Shown: positions 19,484 to 26,480, counted from the stretch's first letter. The stretch: DNA of 64,000 nt from Heliocidaris tuberculata (GCA_025618425.1 CM046847.1:2680759-2744758), one strand, 5' to 3'. Translations and numbers: made by a program. The notes: generated by a model not told the origin, from the sequence alone.

Positions 19484-21925
19484 GGAAGGGGAGTGAAAGG
19501 GGAGATAGTTGGCATGAGAGGATAATGAGGGAGAGACATTAAGAGAGAAAAAAAAATACGGAAGAATGAATATGGAGAGATGGTTAAAAATAAAGTTGAG
19601 TTTTGGCCATGCGAGACCAATGTGAAAGAAACTGTCTCCAAGCCATTTGGAAAGGTTGATACATAAGAATTGGTGTGTGCTGAACAATTTTGGAATCACC
19701 AAAATCAGAAGAAATTGGCTCAGTCCTGAGAGTCACAATGCACTGCACACAGAAATGAGTAGTGGGACTACACACATGTTCGGCCTGAACATTTAAGCTG
19801 TTTCTTGTCATATTTTGAATGTGAGGGCATTTAAAGAGCAATCCTTTTCAGGGAACATTTCTACTATATGATTATCTTCCGAACTGATATAAAGAGGATG
19901 AGAAAGCTCACAAATTATTTTTTATTTACCTTTCCCAGAAATCAACCTTCTCTTTAAATGAGGGAAGCATCAAGGGAGAGATAAAGAGCGAGAAAGGAGA
20001 GGAAAGAGGTATGTAGAAAAGTGAAAAGAATTCCTCAAATTTTCTAATTTACACACGGGGCGCACTGTTCCCTAATATCTTCAAATTTTCCGATAAAGTT
20101 TCCATTTTTTTCTTCAAAAAGGCTACTGTTGTTTATACTTTTCTGATAAGGCTCCAAAAATAAAAAATTTAAAGACAGAAATTTTGAGCAAGATTGGGTG
20201 TGACAGTCCCTCCCCTCCAGTTGCGATGCCCCGTGTTCATTTTGAATTTCCTTTATTTCCTACAAGTGGAAATTTGTTTGTGTGGGAAAGGGATCTCATT
20301 CAGATCCATAAATATTCCTTTTTGAAATGCCGCTCTTAATACGGTCTTACCTGCTGGACATATACGCTTCTAGCTGTGTGTGAAAGGGTAACCGAACATG
20401 ACTAACATGTCTAACATGGCTAATGGAAGGTTTAAACTACTTGAGAAGCGAAGACATATTCTGAATTCTTATTTATAAGCCATAATACGTATCCCCCGGG
20501 AAACCTTCATTTCCACTTTTCAGGTCTTTTTTTTTTAGTTCCATAAAATCCTCATTATGTCGAAAGGATGCACAAACTTTATACGAGATATACGTAAAAC
20601 TCTTTATTGCGTTTGTACATTAATATACCTCTTCATATAATGAAATATGGTTTGTTCTGATAATATTTTGTTCGATTAAATGGTAATAGTAAATTCTAGT
20701 AATGACTGAAAATAAATTCACACATGCAGAATCCACGAAACTTATATTTCATGTTCAATCTACAATTTCATAAGGGCCATGTAATGTATGTAGAGGTGTC
20801 GTAGTCGTGTGGTTTAATCACTTGACTGGGAATGCAAAGGTCGTGAGTTCGAACCCCGGCACGGCACTTATGCCCTTAAGCAAGGCATTTATCTACATTG
20901 CTCCTCTCCACCCAGGTGTTAAATGGGTACCCGGTAGGATGCGAACGTCATTGTGGGTAGATTAGCATGTGCGCGCTTGGAAACAGGCGACTGGCTGGAA
21001 TACTCCCCAGAGGAGTGGAGAATGTACACTGTAATGTGCAGAATCGCAATTTGAATCCAGTGACTGGGTTAATAATGCTGTAAGCGCTTTGGTCGGTTAC
21101 ATTGTAACTGGTAAGCCGCTACATAAGAAACAGCTATTATTATACGCCATTCTGCTAAACTAACTCAATGTATTTGGTCATCGCATCGATATAAATTGGG
21201 GTAATTAGTTTGCTACCGAACAATTAAAATTAATGAGAATTATTTGGTATAATGTCCATTGTGTATTCAAGCAAAGTTACAAGGCCGACCCTAGCATATT
21301 CCCTCTATACAGTAGTAGCCTTATCATGCCATGCTTGCTATAGTTTTCTTATAAAATCTTAATTAGGAGTACTGGGCCCCGTTGCATAAAACTTACCATT
21401 AACGGTAACTTTGCCATCAATGGTAACTCAAATGGAAACCTTGATTTTGATTGGCTGTTGAAGGATGTTACCATGGTAGTTACCATTGATATCAGAGTTA
21501 CCATTAATGGTAAGTTTTATGCAACGGGGCCCTGTACATTTACTATTAGATAGTTTTGATACTCATCGGCACGAAATGGTGCAGGCAATAGCAATCCAGT
21601 ATCTGCGATATCTTCAATCCCGATTCTCAAATAGGATTTCTCTTTAGAGCAAAGAGCATTATCTCTCACCTCATTGTGACCATCAAAACAGCCCTATAAG
21701 CCTCTTTCAAAGCCTGCTCCGGGGTCGCTTCATTCTCCACCGTTTCGTTGGCATGGGGGCTGAGGAGCGGTTCCCATGGCAACTCAAAGCCTGGATCCGG
21801 GAATGGTTCGAAGATGATGAAAACGAAGCCGTCATTGCCCGTCATGTCAAGATAGCGGGCCGCCAGGAGGAAGGTTTGTTGGTCGCCATCTAGCATTGAT
21901 TTACCCCCAACAAGAAGGACGATGA
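470..21925 (-). CDS. Membrane receptor guanylate cyclase (natriuretic-peptide-receptor type), 11 internal exons, partial at both ends
   Basis: Eleven exons (21925-21670, 18587-18500, 14984-14846, 13515-13445, 11583-11439, 9353-9278, 8773-8686, 5177-4995, 4374-4189, 2160-1989, 619-470) sum to 1554 nt, or 518 codons. All are bounded by AG/GT and all phases match. Order of parts: ANF-receptor domain (second half), a CGFDGEQC Cys pair, one transmembrane helix, a linker, and the kinase-homology domain up to [13 protein letters not shown]. Proteins of this family sit in the plasma membrane, bind a peptide ligand outside and make cGMP from GTP inside; the kinase-homology domain relays the signal. 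The cyclase domain would lie left of position 1 and the N-terminus right of 21925; neither is seen. The family assignment is strong from the domain order and motifs. The subtype (ANP receptor, sperm chemoattractant receptor, orphan) cannot be told. Confidence 0.9.
620..1988. other. Intron
   Basis: AT-rich intron with a (TA)n tract at about 1180-1215 and a short CT run near 1070-1083. No exon or recognisable transposon seen. Confidence 0.6.
1989..2160 (-). CDS. Receptor guanylate cyclase exon: kinase-homology domain, catalytic-loop and activation-loop equivalents
   Basis: 172 nt, acceptor TTGCGTTTCAG, donor TCAA/GTGAGT; enters in phase 0 and leaves in phase 1. It encodes [20 protein letters not shown], then [18 protein letters not shown]. 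This is the family's G-M-x-F-L-H...S-H-G-N-L-K-S-S-N-C-x-V-D-x-R-W-V-L-K-I-x-D-x-G-L block. HRD is replaced by SHG, as is usual for these pseudokinase domains, but the DFG/DYG motif reads GFG, which is not usual. The exon ends [10 protein letters not shown]. Confidence 0.94.
3140..3536. mobile_element. Fold-back transposon of 15-16 bp tandem repeats (TU-like), copy 1
   Basis: 397 bp. The left half is a tandem array of (A)GGACAACTACCCCCC units and the right half is the same array inverted, so the element is a large imperfect hairpin. It starts CGTATCCGG and ends CCTAGAATC. It is flanked by a perfect 9-bp direct repeat GCTCTATTG (3131-3139 and 3537-3545), a target-site duplication. There is no coding capacity. 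Organisation matches the sea urchin TU elements, whose inverted ends contain 15-bp tandem repeats. The 9-bp duplication would also suit Mutator-like or FB-type elements; superfamily uncertain. It sits in an intron of the guanylate cyclase gene. Confidence 0.9.
3868..3881. repeat. Short (CAA)n tract
   Basis: Small (CAA)n/(ACA)n tract beside A-rich DNA in the intron between the 1989-2160 and 4189-4374 exons; that intron otherwise holds only the fold-back element at 3140-3536. Confidence 0.6.
4189..4374 (-). CDS. Receptor guanylate cyclase exon: kinase-homology domain, HDNINRFLG segment
   Basis: 186 nt, 62 codons, acceptor TTTTCTCAAG, donor CAGG/GTAAAA; phase 0 at both ends. It encodes [17 protein letters not shown], the family's M-R-D-x-x-H-x-N-L-x-R-F-x-G-A-C block, then [13 protein letters not shown], matching the x-E-Y-C-P-R-G-S-L-x-D-I-L block, and ends FIRDLAR. 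Short insertion STSGDMFY sits where other receptors have P-x-x-x-I-L-T. Confidence 0.94.
4438..4665. repeat. (GA)n-rich purine tract
   Basis: About 230 bp of imperfect GAGA/GGAGA/AAAG repeats just upstream of the 4189-4374 exon acceptor. On the minus strand it is a pyrimidine tract, so it may add to a polypyrimidine region near the acceptor. Confidence 0.85.
4995..5177 (-). CDS. Receptor guanylate cyclase exon: start of kinase-homology domain
   Basis: 183 nt, 61 codons, acceptor ACCGCCTTCAG, donor AGAG/GTAAGT; phase 0 at both ends. It encodes a Gly/Lys-rich loop ([19 protein letters not shown]), then [24 protein letters not shown]. This corresponds to the family's Y-K-G-x-x-V-A-V-K-x-V-N...L-x-R-x-V-x-x-E-L-K region. 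The ATP-site lysine of VAVK seems to be Arg here (VVLRKV). Confidence 0.9.
5868..6003. repeat. (GA)n, G-run and (CT)n tracts facing each other
   Basis: GAGAGAGA and a G run (5866-5887) followed by about 85 bp of (CT)n (5917-6000). The two halves can pair as a hairpin. Confidence 0.88.
6240..6665. other. GC-rich island of unknown nature in an intron
   Basis: A stretch with clearly higher GC than its surroundings. It contains a hairpin (GTCGACTCGG ... CCGAGTCG, 6285-6320) and a tRNA-like A-box string TGGCTCAGTGGCATAGC near 6419-6435, but no B-box at tRNA distance. A plus-strand frame is open for 86 codons but shows no known domain. I do not recognise it; it may be an unclassified transposon or foreign insertion. 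Confidence 0.4.
7186..7216. repeat. (GT)n microsatellite
   Basis: About 14 GT units in the intron between the 4995-5177 and 8686-8773 exons. Confidence 0.9.
8686..8773 (-). CDS. Receptor guanylate cyclase exon: cytoplasmic juxtamembrane linker
   Basis: 88 nt, acceptor TTTTCTAACCAG, donor GTGGA/GTAAGT; enters in phase 2 and leaves in phase 0. The first base completes an Arg codon. It then encodes [21 protein letters not shown] and ends RESGG. In other receptor guanylate cyclases this position holds a basic helix and a W-x-V-x-W/DI segment leading into the kinase-homology domain; here only D-W-L-I-x-x-S-D-I is comparable. The assignment rests on exact splice phase on both sides as well as position. 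Confidence 0.8.
9278..9353 (-). CDS. Receptor guanylate cyclase exon: transmembrane helix
   Basis: 76 nt, acceptor ATTCTTACAG, donor CAAG/GTAAGC; enters in phase 1 and leaves in phase 2. After ARG it encodes about 20 uninterrupted hydrophobic residues ([19 protein letters not shown]) and then PVAR. This is a single-pass membrane helix followed by a basic cytoplasmic start, at the place expected for the family. The hydrophobic stretch and the phase agreement with both neighbours make the call secure. Confidence 0.9.
9565..9675. repeat. (GA)n microsatellite
   Basis: About 110 bp of GAGAGA/AAAGAGA upstream of the transmembrane exon. The surrounding 9430-9960 is purine-rich, and its apparent Ser/Leu frames on the minus strand are low complexity. 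Confidence 0.9.
10331..10743. mobile_element. TTAA-flanked MITE (piggyBac- or Kolobok-like ends), copy 1
   Basis: 413 bp non-coding element bounded by TTAA (10327-10330 and 10744-10747). The ends are imperfect inverted repeats of CCCTTTC...GACA; the right end reads TCATGATAGGG. Two other copies lie at 12921-13332 and 52288-52670. TTAA duplication and a terminal CCC are typical of piggyBac; Kolobok also uses TTAA. Confidence 0.85.
10889..11307. mobile_element. Long imperfect palindrome (fold-back or MITE), arms about 180-190 bp
   Basis: The left arm (10889-11067) starts AAAGGAGGCGTTATT and ends CACTCAAACTC. The right arm (11116-11307) starts GAGTTTGAGTGAACC and ends AATAACGCCTCCTTT. The arms are reverse complements with scattered mismatches. 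The spacer of about 48 bp has its own small palindrome (ACGTCA...TGACGT). No clear target duplication was found. It sits about 130 bp from the 11439-11583 exon. Confidence 0.82.
11365..11448 (-). other. In-frame triplicated splice-donor region (27-bp period)
   Basis: The sequence around the donor of the 11439-11583 exon occurs three times in tandem: GCTTCGGTAAGAAATACGA, then GTTTCGGTAGGAAATACAA, then GCTTCGGTGGGAAATACAA. Candidate exon ends are 11439, 11412 and 11385, each exactly 27 nt apart. The frame stays open through all three, so use of donor 2 or 3 would add 9 or 18 residues (repeat [13 protein letters not shown]) between the ectodomain and the membrane helix. Donor quality falls from GTAAGA to GTAGGA to GTGGGA. 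Use of the weaker donors is inference. Confidence 0.7.
11439..11583 (-). CDS. Receptor guanylate cyclase exon: end of ectodomain with juxtamembrane Cys pair
   Basis: 145 nt, acceptor CTTTGTCCAG, donor TTCG/GTAAGA; enters in phase 0 and leaves in phase 1. It encodes [11 protein letters not shown], then HSDIDWPGM and [13 protein letters not shown]. The W-P-G...P...C-G-F-D-x-E...C pattern is the conserved juxtamembrane end of NPR-type ectodomains; the two Cys lie eight residues apart. Possible N-glycosylation sites are NNT and NMT. The donor is followed by two near-copies of itself at 27-bp intervals, described separately. Confidence 0.93.
12921..13332. mobile_element. TTAA-flanked MITE, copy 2 (opposite orientation)
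   Basis: 412 bp, inverted relative to the copy at 10331-10743, with TTAA on both sides (12917-12920, 13333-13336). It starts CCCTTTCAGGACA and ends GTCTCGAAAGGG. The internal text (GGCAACA, TTTGTCGAAAAGTTGAAAAA) is the reverse complement of copy 1, so the two form a pair about 2.2 kb apart in opposite orientation within the same gene, with the exon at 11439-11583 between them. Confidence 0.86.
13445..13515 (-). CDS. Receptor guanylate cyclase exon: ANF-receptor domain, [12 protein letters not shown] strand
   Basis: 71 nt, acceptor TTGTTTACAG, donor ACGG/GTGAGT; enters in phase 1 and leaves in phase 0. It encodes [20 protein letters not shown], the family's G-x-T-G-x-V-x-I-D-x-x-G-D-R...D-F motif. 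The codon split with the upstream exon restores Gly, giving FEGMTGTV. The MITE at 12921-13332 ends only about 110 bp past the donor. Confidence 0.93.
14846..14984 (-). CDS. Receptor guanylate cyclase exon: ANF-receptor domain with the [10 protein letters not shown] helix
   Basis: 139 nt, acceptor TTTTGATAG, donor GAAG/GTTAGC; enters in phase 0 and leaves in phase 1. It encodes [16 protein letters not shown], the hallmark AAYLYDAV.LYA.AL helix of natriuretic-peptide and other receptor guanylate cyclases. It is followed by [17 protein letters not shown], which matches the family's D-G...R-M-...-T-F-x-G segment. Two possible N-glycosylation sites (NIS twice) are present. This is one of the clearest exons of the gene. 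Confidence 0.93.
15240..16175 (+). pseudogene. Decayed non-LTR retrotransposon (LINE) reverse transcriptase, 3' half
   Basis: In broken frames the plus strand encodes [20 protein letters not shown], then a FDDDS version of the F/YADD catalytic box. Further on come [14 protein letters not shown] and [21 protein letters not shown], which are conserved blocks of reverse transcriptases of the Jockey/CR1 type. A frameshift follows at about 15660, and the C-terminal part ([19 protein letters not shown]) runs to about 16170. An A-rich insertion (CAAAA repeats) lies at 16010-16072. Non-functional; the 5' part is missing. It lies in the intron between the 14846-14984 and 18500-18587 exons. Confidence 0.8.
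16286..16395. repeat. (CT)n-rich microsatellite
   Basis: CTCTCT and repeated TTTCTCCCCTCTCTCTC units; imperfect 18-20 bp periodicity. Confidence 0.88.
16462..16748 (-). mobile_element. tRNA-derived SINE
   Basis: Read on the minus strand, the head (TCTAGTGGATAAG ... GGTTCGAATCCC) carries A-box and B-box promoter motifs of a tRNA. It is followed by a body with CCAGGTGAGGTAAATGGGTACC and a tail of ATT repeats (AATAAT on the plus strand at 16470-16485). The same head, body and tail recur at 47102-47372 and, more diverged, at 20794-21145. Confidence 0.85.
18500..18587 (-). CDS. Receptor guanylate cyclase exon: ANF-receptor domain, short inter-lobe segment
   Basis: 88 nt, acceptor CTCCTCCAG, donor AAAG/GTAAGT. 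One base completes the Ser codon split from the upstream exon, then 29 codons read [19 protein letters not shown] and end ESPK in phase 0. In NPR-type receptors this place holds the acidic, poorly conserved stretch before the YLYDAV helix, so the match rests mainly on splice sites and phase. A (GA)n tract and a fold-back element lie just upstream in the intron. Confidence 0.82.
18649..18684. repeat. (GA)n microsatellite
   Basis: Sits between the 18500-18587 exon and the fold-back element at 18843; a second (GA)n at 19447-19480 lies on the other side of that element. Confidence 0.88.
18843..19306. mobile_element. Fold-back transposon of 15-16 bp tandem repeats (TU-like), copy 2
   Basis: 464 bp, the same family as 3140-3536: it starts CGTATCCGG, ends CCTAGAATC, with opposed arrays of (A)GGACAACTACCCCCC. 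It is flanked by a perfect 9-bp duplication AGAAAAAAG (18834-18842 and 19307-19315). The right array carries more units than copy 1, so unit number varies between copies while the two terminal 9-mers stay fixed. It was inserted next to a (GA)n tract in the intron upstream of the 18500-18587 exon. Confidence 0.92.
19640..19872 (+). repeat. Unclassified dispersed repeat, copy 1
   Basis: It shares ordered blocks with 22030-22230 (same orientation) and 30160-30390 (opposite). These include ATACATAAGA, TGGAATCA.CAAAAT, GAAATTG, GAGAGTCACA, CTGCACACA and GGGACTACACAC. No target duplication or tail found; type unknown. Confidence 0.65.
20794..21145 (+). mobile_element. tRNA-derived SINE, longer subfamily
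   Basis: tRNA-like head with B-box GAGTTCGAACCCCGG, then CCACCCAGGTGTTAAATGGG and a longer body than the other two SINEs (extra 3' block around GGGTTAATAATGCTGTAAGCG), ending in TTATTAT. Same family type as 16462-16748 and 47102-47372. Confidence 0.82.
21374..21532. mobile_element. Palindromic MITE with GGGCCCCGTTGCATAAAAC ends, copy 1
   Basis: 159 bp. The left end GGGCCCCGTTGCATAAAACT and the right end are inverted repeats, and the interior is also self-complementary (ACCATTAACGGTAAC / GTTACCATTAATGGT). A close copy lies at 59255-59412 and a related one at 23029-23175. It lies about 140 bp from the 21670-21925 exon, in the downstream intron. No clear target duplication found. Confidence 0.88.
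21670..21925 (-). CDS. Receptor guanylate cyclase exon: ANF-receptor (PBP1) ligand-binding domain, lobe strand and helix
   Basis: 256 nt, acceptor TCTTGCAG, donor AG/GTGAGA; enters in phase 1 and leaves in phase 2. The encoded peptide starts with a hydrophobic strand ([10 protein letters not shown]) followed by a helix ([10 protein letters not shown]), then GNDGFVFI. This is the usual R-V-I-V-L...A...GM..GDYVFI pattern of the ANF-receptor family. It continues through an acidic, Pro-rich stretch containing PWEPLL and a possible N-glycosylation site (NET), and ends [10 protein letters not shown]. It is the most upstream exon I can support; the preceding exon must end with one base of a codon completed here as xTC. 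Confidence 0.9.
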
Positions 21926-22029
21926 CTGCAAGACAATATAATAATAGAGTTTAATTTTAAAAATGAGTTCCGGTCATACGATTATGAGAGAAACTGACTG
22001 GAAGCATATGAGAAAGATTGATTAATATG

Positions 22030-22230
22030 TGGTACATAAGATTTTTGGATTTTGTGTGGTTTGGGAATCATCAAAATGATAAGAAATTGATTAAAAATCT
22101 TGCTGAAAGTCACATGTACTGCATACAAAAAAGTGTATATGAGACTAATAGCATGTGACATGAAAATTAGGTCCAAAAATCTAAAATATTTTGATACCGG
22201 GAGAGATCATCTAAAAGCAGAAAAGGGGGG
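22030..22230 (+). repeat. Unclassified dispersed repeat, copy 2
   Basis: Diverged copy of the repeat at 19640-19872. Shared blocks include GGTACATAAGA, GGGAATCATCAAAAT, AAGAAATTGATTAA and GCTGAAAGTCACATGTACTG. Confidence 0.6.
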
Positions 22231-22721
22231 AATTAAGAGAAGTGGCACTATTATAGTGGGTATTCCTAAGTGATAAAATGAATGGGGAATAGTGCATAAC
22301 TTGTGCTTGTGCTTGGCGAATGGCTAATAGCTAGGTGTTTTGTTCATTGTTAGCGACCAATTACGTCTCTTCTAATACCATTTCATTATCCTTATTTGCC
22401 TTCTCGGTTCTATTCTATATACACCTTCCTGCTTCACTTTATGTTTTTTTTTGTTCTCCCTATAATACATTTATACTGGATTTTAACGATAATTATCCCC
22501 ACTTCACCGCGAACAAAAAACCGCGCCCAATACCTAGATGTCAGATTTCTTCTCATTAGGCTTTTATTCGTACTTCTTCGTGTTTCCCTCCTCTTTGTTG
22601 ACTTTTTGTATTAATGGATACCTTTTTCCCCATATGACTAAACTTCTCAGTGTAAACTCAATTTAAAACGTCCTTCTTCTTTTTCTTCCAGATCATTTTC
22701 TTTCAAACACAGATTCACACT

Positions 22722-22840
22722 CGCACACACACACGCACGCGCGCACACGCATGCGACCAATGCTGGACCAATGCATCACATTTCATCCGACACACACACA
22801 CACGCGCGCGCGCGCGCGCGCACGCACCCACCCACAAAGC
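22722..22840. repeat. (CA)n / (CG)n microsatellite
   Basis: CACACA tracts with a run of about ten CG/GC units (22803-22822). Alternating purine-pyrimidine DNA of this kind can adopt Z-form. CpG is otherwise scarce in the window. Confidence 0.88.
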
Positions 22841-23028
22841 CCTACGCACATATATTATCATGATTCATTACTGACAATACGTTTACACGACGTCATCGTC
22901 ATTGAAACGAGAAAATTAACACGTGATCGCCAATAAAGCGAGCAAAGAAACCGTAATAAGAACCACAAACGTCAGAATAGAAAATATCGTTGATGACGAA
23001 TTATTGAATTTCAAACAATATCACTCCT

Positions 23029-23175
23029 GGGGCCCGTTGCACAAAACTTGCGTTTAATCGCAACTCCTAAAAATCAAACGCAAGTCCACAATGCGCACTT
23101 TTGATTGGCTGAAAATAAAGTTGCGTTTGATTTTCCTGATTTGCGTTTAAACGCAAGTTTTGTGCAACGGGCCCC
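23029..23175. mobile_element. Palindromic MITE with GGGGCCCGTTGCACAAAAC ends (related subfamily)
   Basis: 147 bp, inverted ends GGGGCCCGTTGCACAAAACT. The inner arms are GCGTTTAA-based (TTGCGTTTAATCGCAA) instead of ACCATTAA-based, so this is a sister subfamily of the elements at 21374 and 59255. They share the terminal 13 bases or so and the central GATTGGCTG. Confidence 0.86.
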
Positions 23176-24471
23176 TGATCAGTTATCTTTAATATTTGTC
23201 TCTCGGGAGGTAAAATATGATAAGTATTGAAAGTGTTAATTTGAAACGCCTATTGCCAAATTCGATGTTTCATTATCATTATTGAAGAGACAATGATGGA
23301 GTTGATTTGGTCGTCAAACATTACCCATAAACATAAGCAAGTATATTTTTGTCATGTCATTATGTAACATTGGAGCCTTTTCTAACCGTAACAATATGAT
23401 GGACATGACGGCTAGAAAAAAAATGCATTTTACCTCACCTGTAATGTTCTATTGCAGGTGAGTTAGAGCGACACCAAAAACACCAATATAAATCATTTAC
23501 CAGGGCGTGTGTGTCTGGGGGCGGGGGTGAGGGCTCATTTAAATAAATGTTAAAACAAACAGAATTTGATAGTGCATTTGTAGTACCGAAATGCTCTAGC
23601 TACACGGGAGTGAAATGAAATTACAGATCGAATGATCTCTCATCCCCCATGGTCTAGTGACTAGGAAACAAAGTGATGAATTGGGCATCATTCAATAACT
23701 TGATTAATAGCTGACAGAGACAATGGTGGAGGGTTGGCAGGGAAACAATACATTAATCTATGGGGCTTAGATCATGACAATGCTCTTGTTGAAAATTTGT
23801 CGCTAATTATCCTGATTACCTTGTAGAGAAAGGTCAGTCTGTAATGAAATTTCTAGATGGGACGTGCAGCTGCTGCTAAAAGCTATGAAATATGTTAATC
23901 CAATCCCTAGTAGAAACAAAATGACACAATAGCTCAAGCATTGGTAAGGTGTCGCCACCTTTAGGTTGTAAAAACTATGGCCTTTTGAGTCAAGAACTCT
24001 GAAGACGACCAAGGAAATTCCAAAACATAATTTATTTAGGTTTCCTTATTTTCTTCTTTCTTGTGAGTGCTATAGATTAGCATACGTGTTGCCGTTATTG
24101 AGTTGTATTGTATTCACTTATACACCCTACTTTTTATTGTGTTCTTTCCCCTTTTCACTAAATTATAGTTCCGTTTTATTAATTTTTTTGTGAAAATAGA
24201 AATATTCCAATAAGATAGTGACTTATGTCTAAGATATCTTTACCCTTTTTTTGGGTTCGATTCTTAAATAATTCCATTGTAGTTCTGAAGAGATGCATGT
24301 ATTGTCGTTAGTAATTTAACCCCAGTGTATGTGAAATATGAAATTAAAATGGAAGTAAAACCAAATTTCTTCATGGGGACGATGTTAAGGAACAATATTT
24401 TCACAATCGAAAAGCATGACAGATTTTTAAAAACATGCACATCGTGTTGATAAATTGCAATAAAGAAAGTG

Positions 24472-24544
24472 CGCCCAATATGGGGCTTGCACCCACCACC
24501 CTGGGATGAAGAGTCCCATGCTCTAACGACTGAGCTATCCAGGC
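24472..24544 (-). tRNA. tRNA-Lys(CTT)-like copy, probably a pseudogene
   Basis: 73 nt on the minus strand with the same layout as the two copies to its right, and anticodon CTT in the loop CTCTTCA (position 37 is C instead of A). The T-loop reads TGCAAGC where TTCGAGC is expected, so the internal promoter B-box is damaged, and the acceptor stem has G-T and A-A changes. Likely not functional. Confidence 0.6.
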
Positions 24545-24743
24545 TCGACGGTCAACCTTCTGTTTTGCATGAACTTTATCAAAAAAGAAATAAAAGCAAA
24601 ACCAAACAGTAAACAAATAAGAGAAACAGCAGGCGTCAGGAATAAAAAAAAAGCGAAACCGAAGGAGGGGGGGGGGGGGGGGGGTTACTAGCCATAAAGA
24701 TACACCCCCATGACAAAATATAATATTGCAGTAAAAGGGAGTG

Positions 24744-24816
24744 CGCCCAATGTGGGGCTCGAACCCATGACCCTGGGATTAAGAGTCCCATGCTCTACCG
24801 ACTGCGCTAACCGGGC
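24744..24816 (-). tRNA. tRNA-Lys(CTT)
   Basis: 73 nt on the minus strand. Acceptor GCCCGGT pairs with ATTGGGC and the discriminator is G. The anticodon stem-loop TGGGA-CTCTTAA-TCCCA gives anticodon CTT (lysine). A-box TTAGCGCAGTCGG has one change (TAGCGC for TAGCTC). B-box GGTTCGAGCCC is intact. A TTTT run follows 9-12 nt past the 3' end as a Pol III terminator. Confidence 0.88.
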
Positions 24817-25014
24817 TGGACAGACCTCTGGCCATTTGCATGAAATTTATCATAAACGACAGTAAACCCAAACTAAATTACGATAAATAAAAGAATCAGA
24901 AGACGACGGGGAAAGAAGATATTAAGAGCATCACTTGATAGGAAGGGGGGAAAGGGTATACTCGACATTAAGATAGTTTCATGACAAATGCATCATTGCA
25001 GTAAAGAGGGAGAG

Positions 25015-25087
25015 CACCCAATGAGGGGCTCGAACCCACGACCCTGGGATTAAGAGTCCCATGCTCTACCGACTGAGCTAACCGGGC
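25015..25087 (-). tRNA. tRNA-Lys(CTT)
   Basis: 73 nt on the minus strand. Acceptor GCCCGGT pairs with ATTGGGT, with a terminal G-T. D-arm TAGCTCAGTCGGTAGAGC is perfect, the anticodon loop is CTCTTAA (CTT, lysine) and the T-loop TTCGAGC is intact. T-stem GTGGG/CCCTC has one mismatch. Only a TTT run follows downstream. It is the rightmost of three copies with about 271-bp spacing. Confidence 0.85.
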
Positions 25088-26334
25088 TAGATGAATGAGT
25101 TACATCCTAAATGTAATTGATACTCTTCACAAAAAGAGCAATTATAGCTAACAGACAAAGTCGCAAATTATATTTGACACAACCACTTATTAATCCACGA
25201 TACCAAATTTATAAAGTGTATCAGAGTGACCAAGATTCGAACAAAACTATATAACTATCAACCATTAATTTTGAAGGATGTCACATAACAAAATAGCTAC
25301 AATAATGTCCTGTTCATGACCTCATCATTCAATAATTCAATGGACACCATTTTGCAATTTTCCTTTATGGATTGCCAGTACTTAGGACTCGTCACAAAGA
25401 CTCAAGTGCCCGTATTGCCTAGAAGGGTTCCGTGATTTTGAATTGATGAGGAATACAAAAATAGTTGGGTAATTATACTCCAGCCTCCTAGAGAGTTCAT
25501 GAAGAACTATGATGGAGAAAAAGAAAAGTAAAATGAAAGAAGATGGTGAAGGAGAAAAAATGAGGGAAATGATGTAGAAATGTTGAATGAAAAGAGAAAG
25601 CATAAAAAGAGATTTGAAGAAGAGAAGAAGAAAGAAAATATGAAGAATATAGAAGGAGGGGGAGTATAGAAGAAGACGAAAGAGAAGTGGTGGTAAAAAG
25701 TGGGTGAGATAGGTAATCCTTGCAATCATTATTTTATTTAATTTTGTACTCATGCAGTGGAACACCTTACATCATGACCTGTTTTCTACAGGGGTCACCT
25801 CAAATGACGAAATACACACTGAGAAATTAATTTTCAAATTCTGCGAACGACATCGCTTCAATACAGTACCCATGAGGGTGCAAAATTGAACCTTGCAGGT
25901 AAATCCTGCACCCTAAAATTGACATATTTGCAACTCATGAGGTGCAAGATGGCACCCTTCTTATCAGGCTTTGACTAGGGTGCAAATTTGTTTCTTTTGA
26001 GGTGCAAATATGGGCCTAATTGTTTCTTCGGGTGCATGGTCCCTATTTGCCAAAGGTTAGCGAATGCAGTGGACAATAACGTAAGGTAGACGTCATGAGA
26101 GATGAAGAAGAAAGAAAATATAATTTGTCTCAAGATATTTCACGCCATCTTTGCTTGGACTGTTCTTAATCCAGTCAGGTGCCTCACGTGCAAAACCAGA
26201 GAGTGGTCTTTCGTATTCGAAGCATGATCACGTAAAGATATCAAAGTATACACACCACATGATTACAAATAGCAATCATATCTATCTATTTGTTAATCAT
26301 TCTTTTGTGAATGCATGAGGAAATTTCCTAATCC

Positions 26335-26480
26335 GATCCCCATAATCTCGCGGATGACTTTCTTCACATGCTCCTGCACGTTCAGAAAAAAAGCGATATC
26401 CTTTTGCTCGCGCTCCGAAATACTCTGGGGGCCGAAAGCAAAGCTTCTCGATACTCCAAAGAGCCACTCGATCCCAATCA
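26335..26480. other. GC-richer coding-like island, unassigned
   Basis: The minus strand is stop-free for about 60 codons and includes SISEREQKDIAFFLNVQEHV. The plus strand is also open (DFLHMLLHVQKKSDILLLAL). The base composition differs from the flanks. I recognise no domain in either strand; it could be an old transposon or gene fragment. Confidence 0.3.

Larger units (their letters stand above)
21926..24454. other. Intron or upstream region of the guanylate cyclase gene
   Basis: Should include the 5' intron of the 21670-21925 exon. Contains a dispersed repeat copy, the CA/CG tract and a MITE. No ANF-receptor exon with a phase-1 donor recognised. Confidence 0.5.
24455..25105 (-). repeat. 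Tandem array of about 271-bp units, each holding a tRNA-Lys copy
   Basis: The three tRNA copies start 272 and 271 bp apart. Similarity extends beyond the tRNA: the plus-strand left flank is GCA(G/A)TAAA(G)...G in all three, and right flanks share TTTGCATGAA(A/C)TTTATCA in the first two. The array therefore looks like a local segmental duplication rather than independent tRNA insertions. A G18 run (24667-24684) is in the first spacer. Confidence 0.75.

Noticed and set aside
23834..23852. 19-nt micro-exon between an AG and a GTAATC on the minus strand
   Set aside because: Too short and without support; such pairs are common by chance.
25382..25500. Minus-strand frame with PTIFVFLINSKS, strand-like
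   Set aside because: Shows a hydrophobic strand but no donor in phase and no further motif.
25850..26045. Repeated GGTGCAA motifs as a transposon
   Set aside because: Motifs recur irregularly in both orientations, but I could not define ends or a target duplication.
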